From Pyrocephalus nanus (lineage: Eukaryota > Chordata > Aves > Passeriformes > Tyrannidae), in NCBI GenBank assembly GCA_038380795.1, contig CM076269.1, forward strand, positions 6,510,001-6,574,000: a stretch of 64,000 bases of DNA, given 5' to 3'. The notes below the pieces were generated by a model. It saw only the letters and a list, made by a program, of their open reading frames with translations, made no database searches and was not told where the DNA came from. Made by a program: the position numbers and the translations under genes. Position 1 is the stretch's first letter. Each line of letters begins with the position of its first letter. Below are positions 39,860 through 52,917 of the stretch, piece after piece.

Positions 39860-41500
39860 ACTGGTGTCAGCACTGCAGAAGACAGCAAGCAGAAGCTTTG
39901 AAAATACTTTTAAGAAGGGGACTACTGCTAACTTTGATGCGGTAAAATTCCAACATCGTGATGTATCTCCTGACAAGAAGAAAATTAAACTTCTTCTAAT
40001 TAATACATTCATTTTAATTGGATTTTTCACTAGACATAGAGTAACCAGATTCTGAAAAGATGACTGAATGCATCCACACAGGAAACATCGATCCATCGTG
40101 TTAACTCCGACTTGAAAGATTTAAGCTACTAATACAGTTCTCCTGTCTGAAGAGCCTTTCCAGCAGTTTTGCATATAGTGGTCCTCTGGGCTTCGGAGAG
40201 TTTCTAAGCATATACTAGGGAAGGTAGTCAGCAGAAAAGCTTTAACAAGAATGGGAATTAAGTCTTGTTCCAATGCAGCTTGAGCAACACTATGAATAGG
40301 TCACATACATCATGAAAACCAGCCATGAAATATAAGAACTTGCAGCCATCCAGAGACTGATTAATGATTCAAATAAGCAATCTCTTTGCATAATTGCACT
40401 TAGGGAACATTATAGACACAGACCCCATTCAACAGCTTAAACTGGGCTCTAGATCAAGAAAACATATGCAAAACTGCAGGGTTGCTGCCTGCAAAAGCCA
40501 GCTAGTAATGCTACCAGCATTAAGCTATTTTTGATGCCTATGAATCTAAAAGTGCAGTTTTTCAGGTTTAAGAAAAATAACAACTCTGGAAGCAGCTCTG
40601 CTTCATTATAATCCTCATAGGATGAGTTTGCAGAAGGCAAAGATCCTGGCAACCTGAAATCATAAAGGATATCTATTATACTTCTCAAAAGAGCAACAGT
40701 ATAATTCGTTCAGCTCTAGCCATCCACTCTGCAACTAAAGCCTATCTGCCTAAAATATCCCCATTGGATCCATTAGTTTCCTTTCCTTTAAGCTGTCAGG
40801 CAGCCACTGTATTCTTCTCTCAGGATTCCTGTTCTCCAGCCCAAGGCTCTGGATGGCACAGTAAACAAACCAGGCACAAGATGAAAATAAGCAGTGGAGA
40901 ATCCTATCTACAGGATTATTTGGGATTACTATTTTGGAATGACACATGCCAAGAAATCAAGGGACCTATCCCATACCTCTGTGTATTGTGACAAAGACAG
41001 TATAATGGCCTTCACCGAGGATAATGATCTTTTATCTAAGGAAATCATATAATCTGTAGGCTTTTCCCACTCAAAATACAGTTTCACATATAAATATATT
41101 TTTTTCAATTTACTGATGTGTTAAGGCACTGAAAAATAACTCCAACAATGTTCAGGTAGCCCCAAACACCAGAATCACAGGAATGCAGAGGTAGAGGAAT
41201 GCAGTATAGAACAGAGCTCTCTCTTAGGCAGAACAAACTACTATTGTTTGTCTATAAACCTGATAGTGCTAATCCAGCCATCATACAGCCACCCCTTCTA
41301 CTTTATTCTGGGAACAGTACAAGAGACTGTCAGAGAACAGTAGCAGAGGGTGTGTTTTCTTTGCCCTGCATGAGCTCCTGAAAGAGCAGCCATCCAGAGG
41401 TCCCTGGATGTGGGCAGCACAGGGTGTTTGAGGAAACAATGCAAGCAAAAGCCCACATATGTCAAAAATAAGCACAAAAAGCTCATGTCATCCAGAGACA
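39860..41500. other. Intronic stretch with no recognisable feature
   Basis: AT-rich unique-looking sequence with no exon, RNA gene or named repeat. It borders the ancient LINE remnant. Confidence 0.5.
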
Positions 41501-41504
41501 ACTT

Positions 41505-42870
41505 GGATTCTTAACTTCTCTAAAATCATTTGGTCAGAAACTTTGCCAAAGCTTTTCAGAAATTCAAAATATGCAATAGGCAGTGGATTGTCTTGATCTT
41601 CACGCCTGTCAATTCATCCAGAAAAGGGTAGCAGATGTACAAGGAATAAATTCCTCTTCCAAAATGAAAACTACCATTAAGCCACTGTTATCCATGTTAT
41701 CTGACTTGTCCCCTACAAAGAGCAGCTCTAATTTGGGAATTCCCTTTAGGCTCCTCACTGTGAACACCAAAGCAAATAACTCATTTAGCTTTTCTGCAAA
41801 GACCTTATTTTCCTTGAGCACTTCTTTTACATCTTGATCATCTATCAACCTTATAGACCTTCAGGCAGGCTTCTTGCCTCTGATGTGTTTGAAAAAGTTT
41901 TTGTTATTAGTTTTTATGCCTTTAGCAAGTTATTCTTCAAAATTGTTTTTTGTCCTCTATTATTATGGGTTTGCATTTAACTTGCCAGAATGTACCGGGG
42001 TTTTTTTCCTTAGTTCATTTGGGCAAGACTTCAAAGGGTGTCCTTTAATGCTAATGACCTTCTTCAGTTTAATAATCCCCTTTGCTAACTTCTCATGCAA
42101 CCTTTTATGAAGTTGTGGAGTTTTTCAAACAGGGGTAATACACTTACTCTCCAATGGTAAAGCTGCAAAAATGCATTCCTACAATGGTGATTTTTATATA
42201 GCTGCCATGTCACCCCAAAGTGTTATTTTGTTCTGTTTTGCCCTTTTAGCTACTGCTTTTAGTTTTCTATTTTATGTTGGTCCCCTTTTAGAAGTATGTG
42301 CCAATCTAAGGTCCTTTCGGCTTTTGTACTCCACCAGGAATGATGAATTTGAGCATGTTTATATTTATTATTACCCAATGTTTCTTTGACAGGTACATCT
42401 TCAATCAAGACTTAATCCTTGCTCAGGGATAAATAAAAAAAAATTGCTCTTCTCTTTCAGGCTCTCTGATTTCTTGCTTCAAGAAGATGTCATTTTTAAA
42501 GGGTATAAATGCAGCTTCCACATCAACTTTAATCGTGACACTTAATCAGGCTCTGCCATTACTTTCTTTGAGTCCTTATTGCTTCTTTGGTAATTCTGAG
42601 CATGATACTATAAAGTTGCTTAGTGCTATCATCCCATTTTGGCATGAAATTTTAATGCACAGGGACTGTGAGATTGTTCAGTACTTGTTGATACAATTCC
42701 ACTCCCTGCCTTTTTTTTCCCTTTTGTTTTCCCTTTTTTGCTTCTGAGCTTTCTTTTAACTATAATGTCACTCCTCCCCTGGCTTGGTTTCCTCTGCTAT
42801 TCGTGTATAATTTTACACTGCTATTCCAGTGTTCCCTGATTGAGATGCTATTATGTCAAATATCCTCATT
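41505..42870 (-). mobile_element. Ancient CR1/L3-type LINE ORF2 remnant
   Basis: Pieces of a CR1-clade ORF2 appear in the right order on the minus strand. (1) At about 42860-42760, degenerate APE endonuclease reading like ENTGIAV…NYTRIAEETKPGEE, with RGGVTL in another frame. (2) At about 41960-41780, the linker KTNNKNFFKHIRGKK, then FAEKLNELFALVFT, matching the usual AEVLNEFFASVFT-type segment. (3) At about 41650-41505, the start of the reverse transcriptase reading LPFLDELTG (decayed) and FEFLKSFGKVSDQMILEKL, the FDFxKAFDKVSHxxLLxKL motif. Part of the expected sequence between (2) and (3) is missing. Stops and frameshifts are many. The copy is dead and in the same orientation as AGBL4. Confidence 0.82.
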
Positions 42871-42874
42871 TAAA

Positions 42875-45060
42875 ATCAGCATTTCACTTTACCCATCTTC
42901 ACTGCATACACTGGGCTAATTGTCCACTGGCTCTATTACTGCGATCTTGCACCAGTAGAATAGCATGAACAGACATAGTTAGGTCAAACACTTGGCCAGC
43001 TGTCTGTAAATCATTTTTGAATACTAAGAGCTCTTTTGTATTAAATAAAAAAGCCCTGGCAGTGACTTTGCCCCTGTGTCTTAAAAGGCAAATGCAGTCC
43101 CAGGTGGAAAATTGAGCTACATGAACAAAGGGCATGATCCCAATGCCTTTTAAAGTAGGAAAAATAAAAATGGCTCAGCTCATTCCAGGCATTTCCACTT
43201 GCATCCTGTGAGAAGTCCCTTCTCTAAGAAGCTCTGGCAAGAGCCAGCTGGAATTGCCTGCTGCATCGTGCTGGAGCTCATTCTCCTCAGTGCTCATCAG
43301 TTCAAATGCAACCACTGACTGAAGCAGACTTGTCAGTGACCTTGACTCTGACCCAGTTTATAGAAGCACTTGGGAAAGGAGCAGAACCGAAGGGGGAGTT
43401 TTTCATAAGTGGCTAAAAAAAAAAAAAAAAAATAAATCTCAAACTCTGTTTCTCACTGAAAAACTGAGAAGAGGAGAAGAAACATGAAACTGGAATTACT
43501 GAGGAGGAGCTTAATCATGTCTCCCAGACTCAAGGAAACTCTCACAGCAGCACTGACCATGTCAGCCGATTAATGCTCCTTACAATTTAGAACAACAAGA
43601 ACAACAACAAACCCTCTCTGGCCAATGCAGATATTAAGAAGAATTTGGTAACATCACATCTGTAAGAACTACAGAATGTAGAAGCAGGAAGAAGATGCAA
43701 GAGTGGGAAAAGAATCCACACTAAACCCCACTTGTACACTCAGTCCAGGAAAAAAATGTGATTATTACATAAAGGGAATATTTTCCTCCATTGGCAAGGG
43801 GTAAATTCTTTGAAGAGACGGCTCTGATTCATCACCGGGGGGCTGGCAGACGCCCCTAGAAAAATAAAGAACATGGCTGTACATCTTCAAAAAACTATTT
43901 TAGGAGACACTATCTCCTCAGAGGGATATTTGAGTTGTGTTCAGCCCCCTAGGCACATCCCAGGAAAATACAACCATGTTTTGATGGTAGAGAGGATACT
44001 AAAGCTTTGATGGATAATATTTTGATCCAAGGTAAAAGAGAGGAGTTTGACTAAAGGCCCTAAAGAGCTGTGGAAAGAGACAGAGATGCTGAGCTAAAAC
44101 TAAGAAAGCAACAACAGAAGTTCCATGTAATAGCAATAAAACACCTGGAAGAAAAGATAAGGTGTACAGTAGATCACTGCAAAGTGGAGGTCATAACTAA
44201 CATGCCTGCCCCAAACAAAAAACAGCAGTACAACTGGAAAAAGCAGCAGTACTACTGGAAAAAAAAAAAACAACAGGCATGTGCCTGATTTAGATGTTTA
44301 GAGCAGCAATGTTCACATTACTGCACACAGACACCCCAAGTCACAGGATGCAAATATTAATACAAAATGTGAGAATATCAAAGAGTTAACTTTAGGAACA
44401 TTAAAGAGTTTCTACTTCTCTAGAAATATGATAGTAAACCACACTGATATGTCTACAGTGTTTCATGGAGGTGTCTGAGTATCAGAGAGAACAGCAGCTT
44501 AGAAGGGTCAGGTACAAATGAAAACTGGCCAACATTGTGTTGAAACAAAGGAAATTTTAGTCTCTGGGATTAAAACATTTCGTTCTTCTTTGGGTTATTA
44601 ATTTTACCTGAAACTGTTCCTATTCTAGATAAAAACATTACCAAATCGGGATAGCAAAAAAAACCCATCAACCCATCAACTGTGTCAGAGATTACAGCTA
44701 TGGTGATATAATCAGCACACTGAGTACAAACAGAGAAATTTGGTAGCTGTAAAAACATTTCAGACACATTTCCTGGAGAGTCAGGAGTATTTGACAAAAG
44801 TACAGTGGAGCATCATCCAGAGATGAATTATGAGCACGTCAGTGTGATCAAAACAAAACAAAATCAGCCAAAAAGCCTGTCTAGTTTAGATGAAATGTGG
44901 TTTATAATTCCCAAGTTACAAATTTTGCTTAGCAAAAAACAAGGGTATTAGCAGAGGGTGGCCTCAACAACCCGTCCCTTCCTTGACTATCACTTTAACA
45001 AGGAGATCACAGTTCCAGGTAGAACTTCATCTAATGGTGTCAATGATTCCTAAAACATTA
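42875..45060. other. Intronic stretch, simple repeats
   Basis: Contains A18 at 43415-43432 and a two-copy 21-bp tandem (cagcagtacaactgg / cagcagtactactgg) at about 44222-44264 ending in an A-run. No exon or named transposon. Confidence 0.5.
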
Positions 45061-45063
45061 CTG

Positions 45064-45231
45064 GAGAAATTATATATTCACTTTTATATATACACTTACG
45101 TATATAAAGATTTACCCAGAGAAATAATGTATTCACTTTTATATATACATTTATATATACGAAGATTTACCCAGAGAAATTATATATTCACTTTTATATA
45201 TACATTTATATATATATATATATGAAGATTT
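45064..45231. repeat. AT-rich minisatellite, three 55-bp units
   Basis: Units start with gagaaattatatattcac at 45064, gagaaataatgtattcac at 45119 and gagaaattatatattcac at 45174. Each continues with cttttatatatacattta-like sequence and gaagatttac. The third unit carries an expanded (TA)n run. The plus-strand open frame here simply repeats with the units. Confidence 0.92.
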
Positions 45232-45234
45232 ACA

Positions 45235-48200
45235 TGTTGAAAACTAATCAAAGAGAAGGGACAAAAATCATAGATTAATTGGAGATGAGAAGGAAATCTG
45301 TAGAGGTTATTGAGTGTATTCAATTGCCTTAAAAGGGAATTAACTCTATCTAAACTTTTTTCCAATAAATACCTGTCATAAAACCCTCCAGTGGCAAAGA
45401 TTCAGCATCTCCTGCAAATAATCTATTCTAATGCAAAACCAGCTCTGCTACTAGCAGGTTTCTTATAATACAGTTTATATATTAAAAGGACTGTGAGAAG
45501 GTTGCTAAGGTCAGGAGCTGCTTTACCTAGCATAAAAACAGAACATCGTAGCAGATCATGAGAGAACATTTACTCCAGAACAAACTGTAAGAATTGTTAA
45601 AATTACATGAAAGAAACTGAGGAGTTCTGAACTGCTACCTTCACAAGATTGCTTATCAGAAAAGGCCATAGCTCACAAACTGATCATGCACACCATGCTT
45701 GCTTCTGTCAGCAGATACCAAATATACCCACATTTAACAATAGAAAGAGTTTAAGGGGAATAATTTTAAACAGCCTATATAAGGTATAACATTATCTAGA
45801 GCATTAGTAACACCTGTTATGCTAGTCCAACAGGAAGGTGTGAAATAAAGTCAAAATCCTAAGGACAAGCTGAAGAATCAGACAATGATGGGTACATAAT
45901 TAAATCAGTGATGAAAGGTTACCCTTACTACTGCTTCCTTCAGCAGAGAACTGAAATAAGAATGATATTTGCAAACTATGAAAAAGTTACACTTCAGTCA
46001 ATAGGGACTTGCAGGACAGAAGTGGTACAGGACATTTCTACAATGTCAACAAAGCAGCACGAGCATGAACATTACCATAAAAAGTAGCCACAGGGCTGTC
46101 AGAGCTGAACACATACTGCATCAGCAGAGGTAATCTCTCTTCTAATTTCAGGAGGAGAGAAATAAGAGGCAGCATGTTGGCCATTTTGCCTGAGAAGAAC
46201 TCAGAATAACATATACTACATTACACTGAGAATTATTGGCAAAAGATGATGTCTCATGATAGCTGTTTTGATGTCAGAGTGAAAACCACCAGGTGGAAAT
46301 GACAACTCAGAATATCTAAGGGACTATGTGAGCATCACTCTCTAGTAGGTTGTTAAAATTCAGTATTGAGTTAAAAATGATTATTCATTACTATTGTGTT
46401 GTTCAGCTGGGGGAGGAAGTCCAAGAGCTCTGCTAATAGCAAAATGGAGCCAGGTCTGTTATGCTACAGATCTCATTACTCTTTGTTAATCTGTTATGAC
46501 TCCTTCTACCAGATGAAGCAGACCTCAACTGATCTGTTTGGCTCTGAGTGATTTCTGAGCAATACCAAACCCCAGTCAACAGTCTTTCCAAACATTTATT
46601 AACATCCAAACTGGCTTCAGCTAGAATGAGAATCAGCTTATAATTTTTTCAGTGAAATGTATTCCATTTTGTTGCTCCAGTTTATAACAGAAGCAGGGGA
46701 GATGATGATGATGAGGGAAAAGAAGAATTTTTGAAAAGAAAACAATTGCTTCCAGTCATTCAAATGTTATATTGGATAATACTACTTGTGGGCTTATAGC
46801 ATTAGGAGCCTAAGAGTACAATTTTGATGTGAAACCCTTGCAAAAATTGTTGTTATACTTTACTTGTCAACTACCCAGTATCACACTGATGATAATACTA
46901 ACAATATCATTTCAGGAGATGAGTGGAAGTGGAGCCTCTAAGATTGACACATTTGCAGGAATGACAAAAATAAAATTTATGACACTCTCCAGCAAATCAC
47001 ACACACCTTGGAGACCAGCTGCATTTTTCTAAATGTGGAGTTGTCTGGTAAAGAATGTGGCACTGCCCAAGGCAGAGAGGATGGGAGGTCACTAAAGCAA
47101 CTCATGTCACTAAAACTGCCATTAGGGATAGTTGCAACCTGCAAAGTACCAGTTACAGGATTCTAAGTCTGTATTTTGTGACCTAGTTTTCCATAAAAGC
47201 AGAATGCTTCCCTCAAAATATGGCACTGCCTGTGCAACCAGGGATACTAGAAAGACAAAGATCCTAATTTCCATCTCTGCAAAAGTTCAGGATAATGAAG
47301 AAAGGGGGGGGTTGTTGGATGTGCTACATGTGGATCACTCCCACACCACCACACTTTGAACGTGGCTCCTGCACAGTCCTCTTCTTGATAGTTCACTTTA
47401 GATGCTGCTACTGAAGGCCTAGAAAAAAGTAGGTTGAGCAACAGCATTGACAGTGAGCAGCCTAAAAAGTTCTGAAACACAGCAGCAGGCAGAGGGGCAG
47501 CGACTGAGGTCATTAAGAGCTGAATTCCATCTTTGAAAGAATTAGGAAGTGGTCCAGAGGGGTAAGAACACGTGCAAACTCCTGACAGGGATGAGCTCAG
47601 TACCAGAATGCAAGAAAGAGAAGGTCTGTGAGTTGGCTCTAGTCTGAGAAAGTTGGTTGGATTCTCCCTATGAATAGGAGCACAGTCATCTGCTGAAGAA
47701 TCCAGAGTTACATTGACTAACCAGACAAATGTCAGTTCTCCTGAACTCTTACTGCTTGCCCACTCAAGCCTACCTGGATTGAAAGCAAGGCCTCCCGAGA
47801 GACAAGAAGATTGGAAACATGTACTTTTGTTCAAGTTCCAAACCTGCATGTGGGATATGAAAAAAACCCTTCTCAAAAACATAAACGGTGTCATTCACCC
47901 TTGAACAACACCCCTGATGCCTGCAGTATTATGTTTACTCATCCTTTCTTATTACTAATTCTGCTGTCAGCAGATACCCCCAAAGCCCACGGGCTCTTTC
48001 CCTCCCTCATGCTTGTCCACAGCAGCAGCAGATTGCCATCCTCTATCAGCTAATTCATCAGTCCTGGTGGCAGATGTCTGTGTGGTGGACCTAAAGGTTC
48101 CAGCCCAGCAGATGACTCAGAGTTTAGCGTGCTGGGGCTTCATTTCAGCTGTATGTTTTGATTTGAATCAGTGAAAACGTCCACCCAGAATAGTATTAAA

Positions 48201-51200
48201 AGTATGCAAAGGCTGCAACATCAAGCACTCCAAAGTCAGGAATGGATACAGAAAAGTTACTTAAGCAGAAATAATTTAAATTTTAGTATATGTGTGCATG
48301 ACAAAGGAGATGATAATTAAAAAGCACATCCCAGGAGAGTGGTTTTTTTGTTTTCTTTTTGCTTTCTCTAGCTCGGTCAGGTCACAAGGTGAATACCATC
48401 TAGCAAAGGAATCATTTGCATGTAGGACTCCAGCTCCAATGACAACAGGAGGTGGAAAACAGGCAGAATAGAAGAAAGATGGAAGAAAGAAGCCAAACTT
48501 CAGTGTTGGAGTGAGAGTTCCTGGGAGCACTGAATCTCATTTCTGCATTTTCACTTGGGAGGGGCAAATTACTTGAAACAGATTCATTCCAAGGAATCAG
48601 TAGCTACCTATTCCTTTTCTTCTACGTCCTAAGAACTCCAGATGACAGAAACAGTCTATCCCAATCTTCCTTGCAGAAGGAAGAGGTTGAAACAAGACAA
48701 TAAATCTATCAATCTTTGCTGAATGACACGAAACAAGTCTGATTCCAGGCATCTTAAATCATCTATCACAAACAAGTAGGTACTTCTGATCATAACTGCC
48801 TGTTTGTTTCCTATCCACACAAGGATAACACATTTATGTCTCATGGGGGACCCCCCCAAAAATAATCAACACTCCTAAAATCCTCCCAGGGCACAACAAT
48901 GAGCAAAACAAAAGAGCCCACAAGGAGATTAACAACTCTGTCCTCAGAGCAGGATCTGAATAGCACACAGTAAATACAGGACAAGGCAGCACAATGAACA
49001 CTGAAGCTAAACCAAAATGCTGAATAGCTGCTTATCATGTGGAAGTTTTCCATTTGGAGAACTCGGTGAGGCAGGGGTCTAGCTGGGGGGATAACACAAG
49101 CCCCTGTGGTTAAAGGCCACATCACAATGCACACACTCGAGAGGACGGAGCTGGAACTGAACACACTACCTGAGTTCCCTCATTAAATCTGTTTTAAAGA
49201 GTGCATTTGCTTGCCAGAAGTGCTGGATGGTCAGATGGAACCTGTCTGACAACCAAGCTGCTCTCTCTGTGTCTGAGGCTTCATGTTGACCCAGTGGTAA
49301 GGAGCCATCTCTGTTGACCACCCATATCTTAAGCTTGCCAGTACTGACCACTCGATCCCCAGTTCAAAACATTTAAGCACCTGCTTAACCACAACCACAA
49401 AAGGAACATTGCTGAATTCAATCAGATTGTTCATGTGTTTCAATCTAGCTGTGATTATCTGCCTTATTGGATTCCTTGCCTGGATACAGACATTCATACT
49501 CCAAACAGCTCTCTGTGTGAAGTGTATTATCAGGCCCAAGCAGAAATTTTTGGATCCACAGTTCAGGTGCTGGAATGGCTCATATGAACATGCTTTGACA
49601 TACTTAAAACTTAGCTGAGTTGATTTAAACAATACATTCATGTTCAGAGGTAATTCTGCTAACCTGCTCCAGCACAGACAGGGGAAACATCAACATATAT
49701 CATCTGGTGGAACGGTGGAACCACATTGCTCTCTACATGGGCAGGGAAAGGTGCTGAAGAACAGAAACATCTCCAGCCAACAGCACGTGATCTAGAAGAG
49801 TAAGTCTGTCACTTCAGTGTCATCTGCAAGACTGACACCGCTAGAAAGGGTTGAGAATATCCCCTCACTTCACGTATACCAGCACAATGATCATTGAGAG
49901 TGACTGTGTCAAAATCAGTGACGTGGAGATCAAAAGCTTCCTATTGTTCTCGCATTTTTTGACCCATCCACTCCTTCCTAAGGATGATAGGGTCATTATG
50001 GAATTCAAAACACTTTAAAAATAAAATAAGCACACTTTGTAAAAGCCAGAAGAACAGTGAACCACAGGTGCTCTGGTTTATTTTTATACAGTAACTGCAG
50101 CAAACACTCAGCCTTGGAACACTCAGTGCCGGAATCACTGTAGCTGTGTGTGTGTGCCTCATACCCACTTCACTTATTTCTGAGCCAGTCATCCTCCTTG
50201 CTCCAGAATGAACTTTTTTTTTCAAAGGAAGCAGCTTATCTTCCATACTGCAGAGCAGAAGAAAAATCCTCCTATACAGCAATATTTAAAACATGGTTTT
50301 ATGGTCTTATGGCAGCTAATTTTCCTTAAGTGATTTAAGGGAATGAATACATCTAAAAGTCCTGCACTGAGCTGTTCTGCATTGGCAACGTGAAGCCAAA
50401 CTTCCTCTACTTTAAACAGTCCAGTCTTCTGTGGGCAGCCCCTCATGCCAGATCTTGTCTGGAATGGAAGGGATGAAGGTTATTTTTTTTATTACATTAT
50501 TTTTCAGGGAACCGGGCCTTGCATTTTATTTCATTTCATTTTCCCGAGTGTGGGAACATCTCAAGTGAGTAGAGGGTGGCAGGACAGATATGTTCAAATG
50601 CATAATCCCTGATCTGATGCAGTCTGACACTAGCCCTCCTGCAACTGGTCCCCTCTGCATGCAGCCAACCATCTATCATGTATTACTCATCTGAAAGTAA
50701 CATTCTACACCTGAAAAGTACTTAACATTTTCAGCTGCCTGAAAGGATTCAAAGCAGGTTTTATTCTGGCACTGTCAGAACTCAATAAAAACAGTCACTG
50801 CTAAAGCAGGATGGTGCATGCACAGTCCCATGCCCTCTCACTGAGGTAGCGGGCATTTTATCCCCTTTCGTCCCAGCACTTTGGATATGGTCTTTCCACA
50901 CAAATATTACTGGTATCAGAGGGACTAAGAACCTGGTATTGCCTGAAAATAACAGTAATCCCATATACTGCATTGTACTGCTGAGCATCCCTGACACTTT
51001 CAGAAAGGCTGGTGTTGACTGAGGGATGATAAAACCAGAAAAGAAGGTTTTTTTGGTGGGTAGCTAATTCACTGAGAAATGGAATTCTCAAGAGCAACCT
51101 GAACTTTGCTGGTCCTTCAATCCAAAAAATATAATTTCTAAATAGTATTTAAAAAAAAATTAAATAACCCTGAAAATGAAATGTTACACTTGTGTTTGAA

Positions 51201-52280
51201 AGGCTCCTTTTTCTTTTCCTCAAAAGGAAATGAACTGGAACTGGTTCATCTCAAGTTGATCACTGGAGAGGGGTGGGAGACAGAGAGATTGAGGAAAAAA
51301 AAAAAAGATTTCCATTTCAGACCAATTCTGACCAAGCATTTCTTTTGATTTTTTCATTTTACCCACCACAGCAAATTAATTCATTCTTCACACATAGGGC
51401 AGCTGGAAACTACCAGAATTTTCAAAGCTGCCCTAGAAGGGGATGAAGCTGAAAACAGTTTTTCCCTGCCTCCAAGAATAGCTTTATTTTACTGACAGTG
51501 ACTTTTAATAGTGCCAGGATTTGTTGTCTTACTGGCTACAAGCATTTCCCTACACCCAAAGTTCTTGCAGTATTTAAGCTTCTCTTTATTTTTGAAAGAA
51601 AGCTTTCTTCTCAAAGCAGTCTATGTGCTCTCTCCATCTGCTTAGAAGGCAAATTGTCTTACTATTTGGGGTAGAAAACAGAGGAAGGACCAGGCTGGCT
51701 CTAAAGCTCCTTTCTGTGCCTTCCATCATCATCATCATCGATCTGATACAGCTTTGGAGCCTTGGTCAGAGGCACAATCCTAGAGTGCTGCAGGAACTGA
51801 CTAGAAAGACAAATTCTCTGCCAAACAATTAGTCTAAGAGAATATTTTTCATGCAATTGGATTCCACTCTATATGTAAGGATCTTATCTATTAACCTATC
51901 TTCCTTGTACCTAAGACCTCTTCTGTACAGGTATTACTACTAGCTGGAAGATAAAAAGTCCAATAAAGATGTATTGGGAAAACCAGGAGTTAAATTAAAG
52001 AAGGTCTTATCCTATACATGATGTAGCCATGGGTAAGAATCCTCTTTCTTTATTAGCAAGGCAAACCAGGTCCTTTTTCACAGTAACAAAAAGGAAAAAA
52101 GAAAAAAAAAAAAAAAAAAAAAAGGAAAAATTAGCAAAGCTTCAGGGAATTAAAGATCCAAATTCCCTCTCTGTACTGGGAAGCAAAAACAAAGGACAAA
52201 TACCAGGAATTCTACAAGGAAAAAAATCATAATCTATAAAGTCTCCTCATATTTTTTGGTAGTGATTTTTTCCTACCCAT
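45235..52280. other. Intronic stretch, mostly unique sequence
   Basis: No exon or named repeat recognised. Simple tracts: (GAT)n near 46700-46712, (ATC)n near 51725-51738 and A22 at 52102-52123. One long minus-strand open frame (47247-47894) is considered separately and not accepted as a gene. Confidence 0.5.
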
Positions 52281-52284
52281 CTCC

Positions 52285-52740
52285 ATTTTTTTTTTCAGCA
52301 GTTTTTTTTCGGTGCCACATTCAATAATCCTTCTGCGCTTTGATGTCAAACATTCAATAGCTGTCTGCCTCCCTCCCACTCCTCTTCTCCATATTCTCCG
52401 CAATCCATCTCCTCTGATTAGCTAAGATTTCACCTTCAAGAACACCTCTGCTTCTCCCAGTGAGCATGACCGTGTGCGTGTGTGTTTATATAATATTTGC
52501 AAATATTCTCCCCCTCCTGCCCTGCATGTTACACAGCAAGCCCTGCCAGAGCTCTGGATTAAGCATCAATGCCATTCCATAATTCAATTTGGGGGGCCTG
52601 CTGTTTGGAATCCGGCTCAGAGCATGAGAGCAGCTCGATTGAATTTAGGCCCTGCTTTCAGAATTATTTCGTATTTAATCCAAGCTGAACTTCATTTCAC
52701 TTGCTCTCTCCGCTTCTGATGCTTCCTGTGACAAAAGACA
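52285..52740. other. Candidate conserved element just downstream of the AGBL4 exon
   Basis: A pyrimidine-rich plus strand with retained CpGs (ttcggtgcc, tctgcgctttg, ctccgcaatcc, accgtgtgcgtg, tccggctc, ctcgattgaattt) and AT words such as ataattcaatttgg and cgtatttaatcc. It lies about 180-630 bp into the intron after the exon. It could act as an intronic splicing or transcriptional element. This rests on composition only. Confidence 0.35.
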
Positions 52741-52911
52741 CAAATGTTCCCTGATCTCATGCTGGCTGTATGTGTGTTTGCTGACTTCTTCCCCCTTATT
52801 TTGGTTTACCACTGGATTAAACCATGTCAGAGTTACTGGCATCTCACACAACCCTGCAGCGAGAAAGAGTCGGTACCTCAGCAAGTGGTTGTTCTGGCAT
52901 CCCCTTTCCCC

Positions 52912-52917
52912 ACTCAC
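52912..52917 (-). promoter_or_regulatory. AGBL4: Splice donor of the AGBL4 exon (GTGAGT)
   Basis: The minus strand reads CCG|GTGAGT, a strong match to the U1 donor consensus on the intron side, with a weak exon side (CCG rather than CAG). It follows a complete codon, so the next intron is phase 0. Confidence 0.9.

Larger units (their letters stand above)
1..52917 (-). other. AGBL4: AGBL4 intron downstream of the exon (partial, at least 52.9 kb)
   Basis: Intronic by position after the GTGAGT donor. The next AGBL4 exon should encode the third zinc-ligand His segment. I found no reverse-complement trace of it, so the intron probably extends beyond position 1. It contains CR1, MIR-like and ancient LINE remnants, a palindrome, a minisatellite and candidate conserved elements listed separately. 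A nested gene cannot be excluded, but no open frame here is convincing. Confidence 0.7.

Noticed and set aside
45055..45225. 80-codon open frame rich in Tyr/Ile repeats
   Set aside because: It is produced by the 55-bp AT-rich minisatellite and is not a protein gene.
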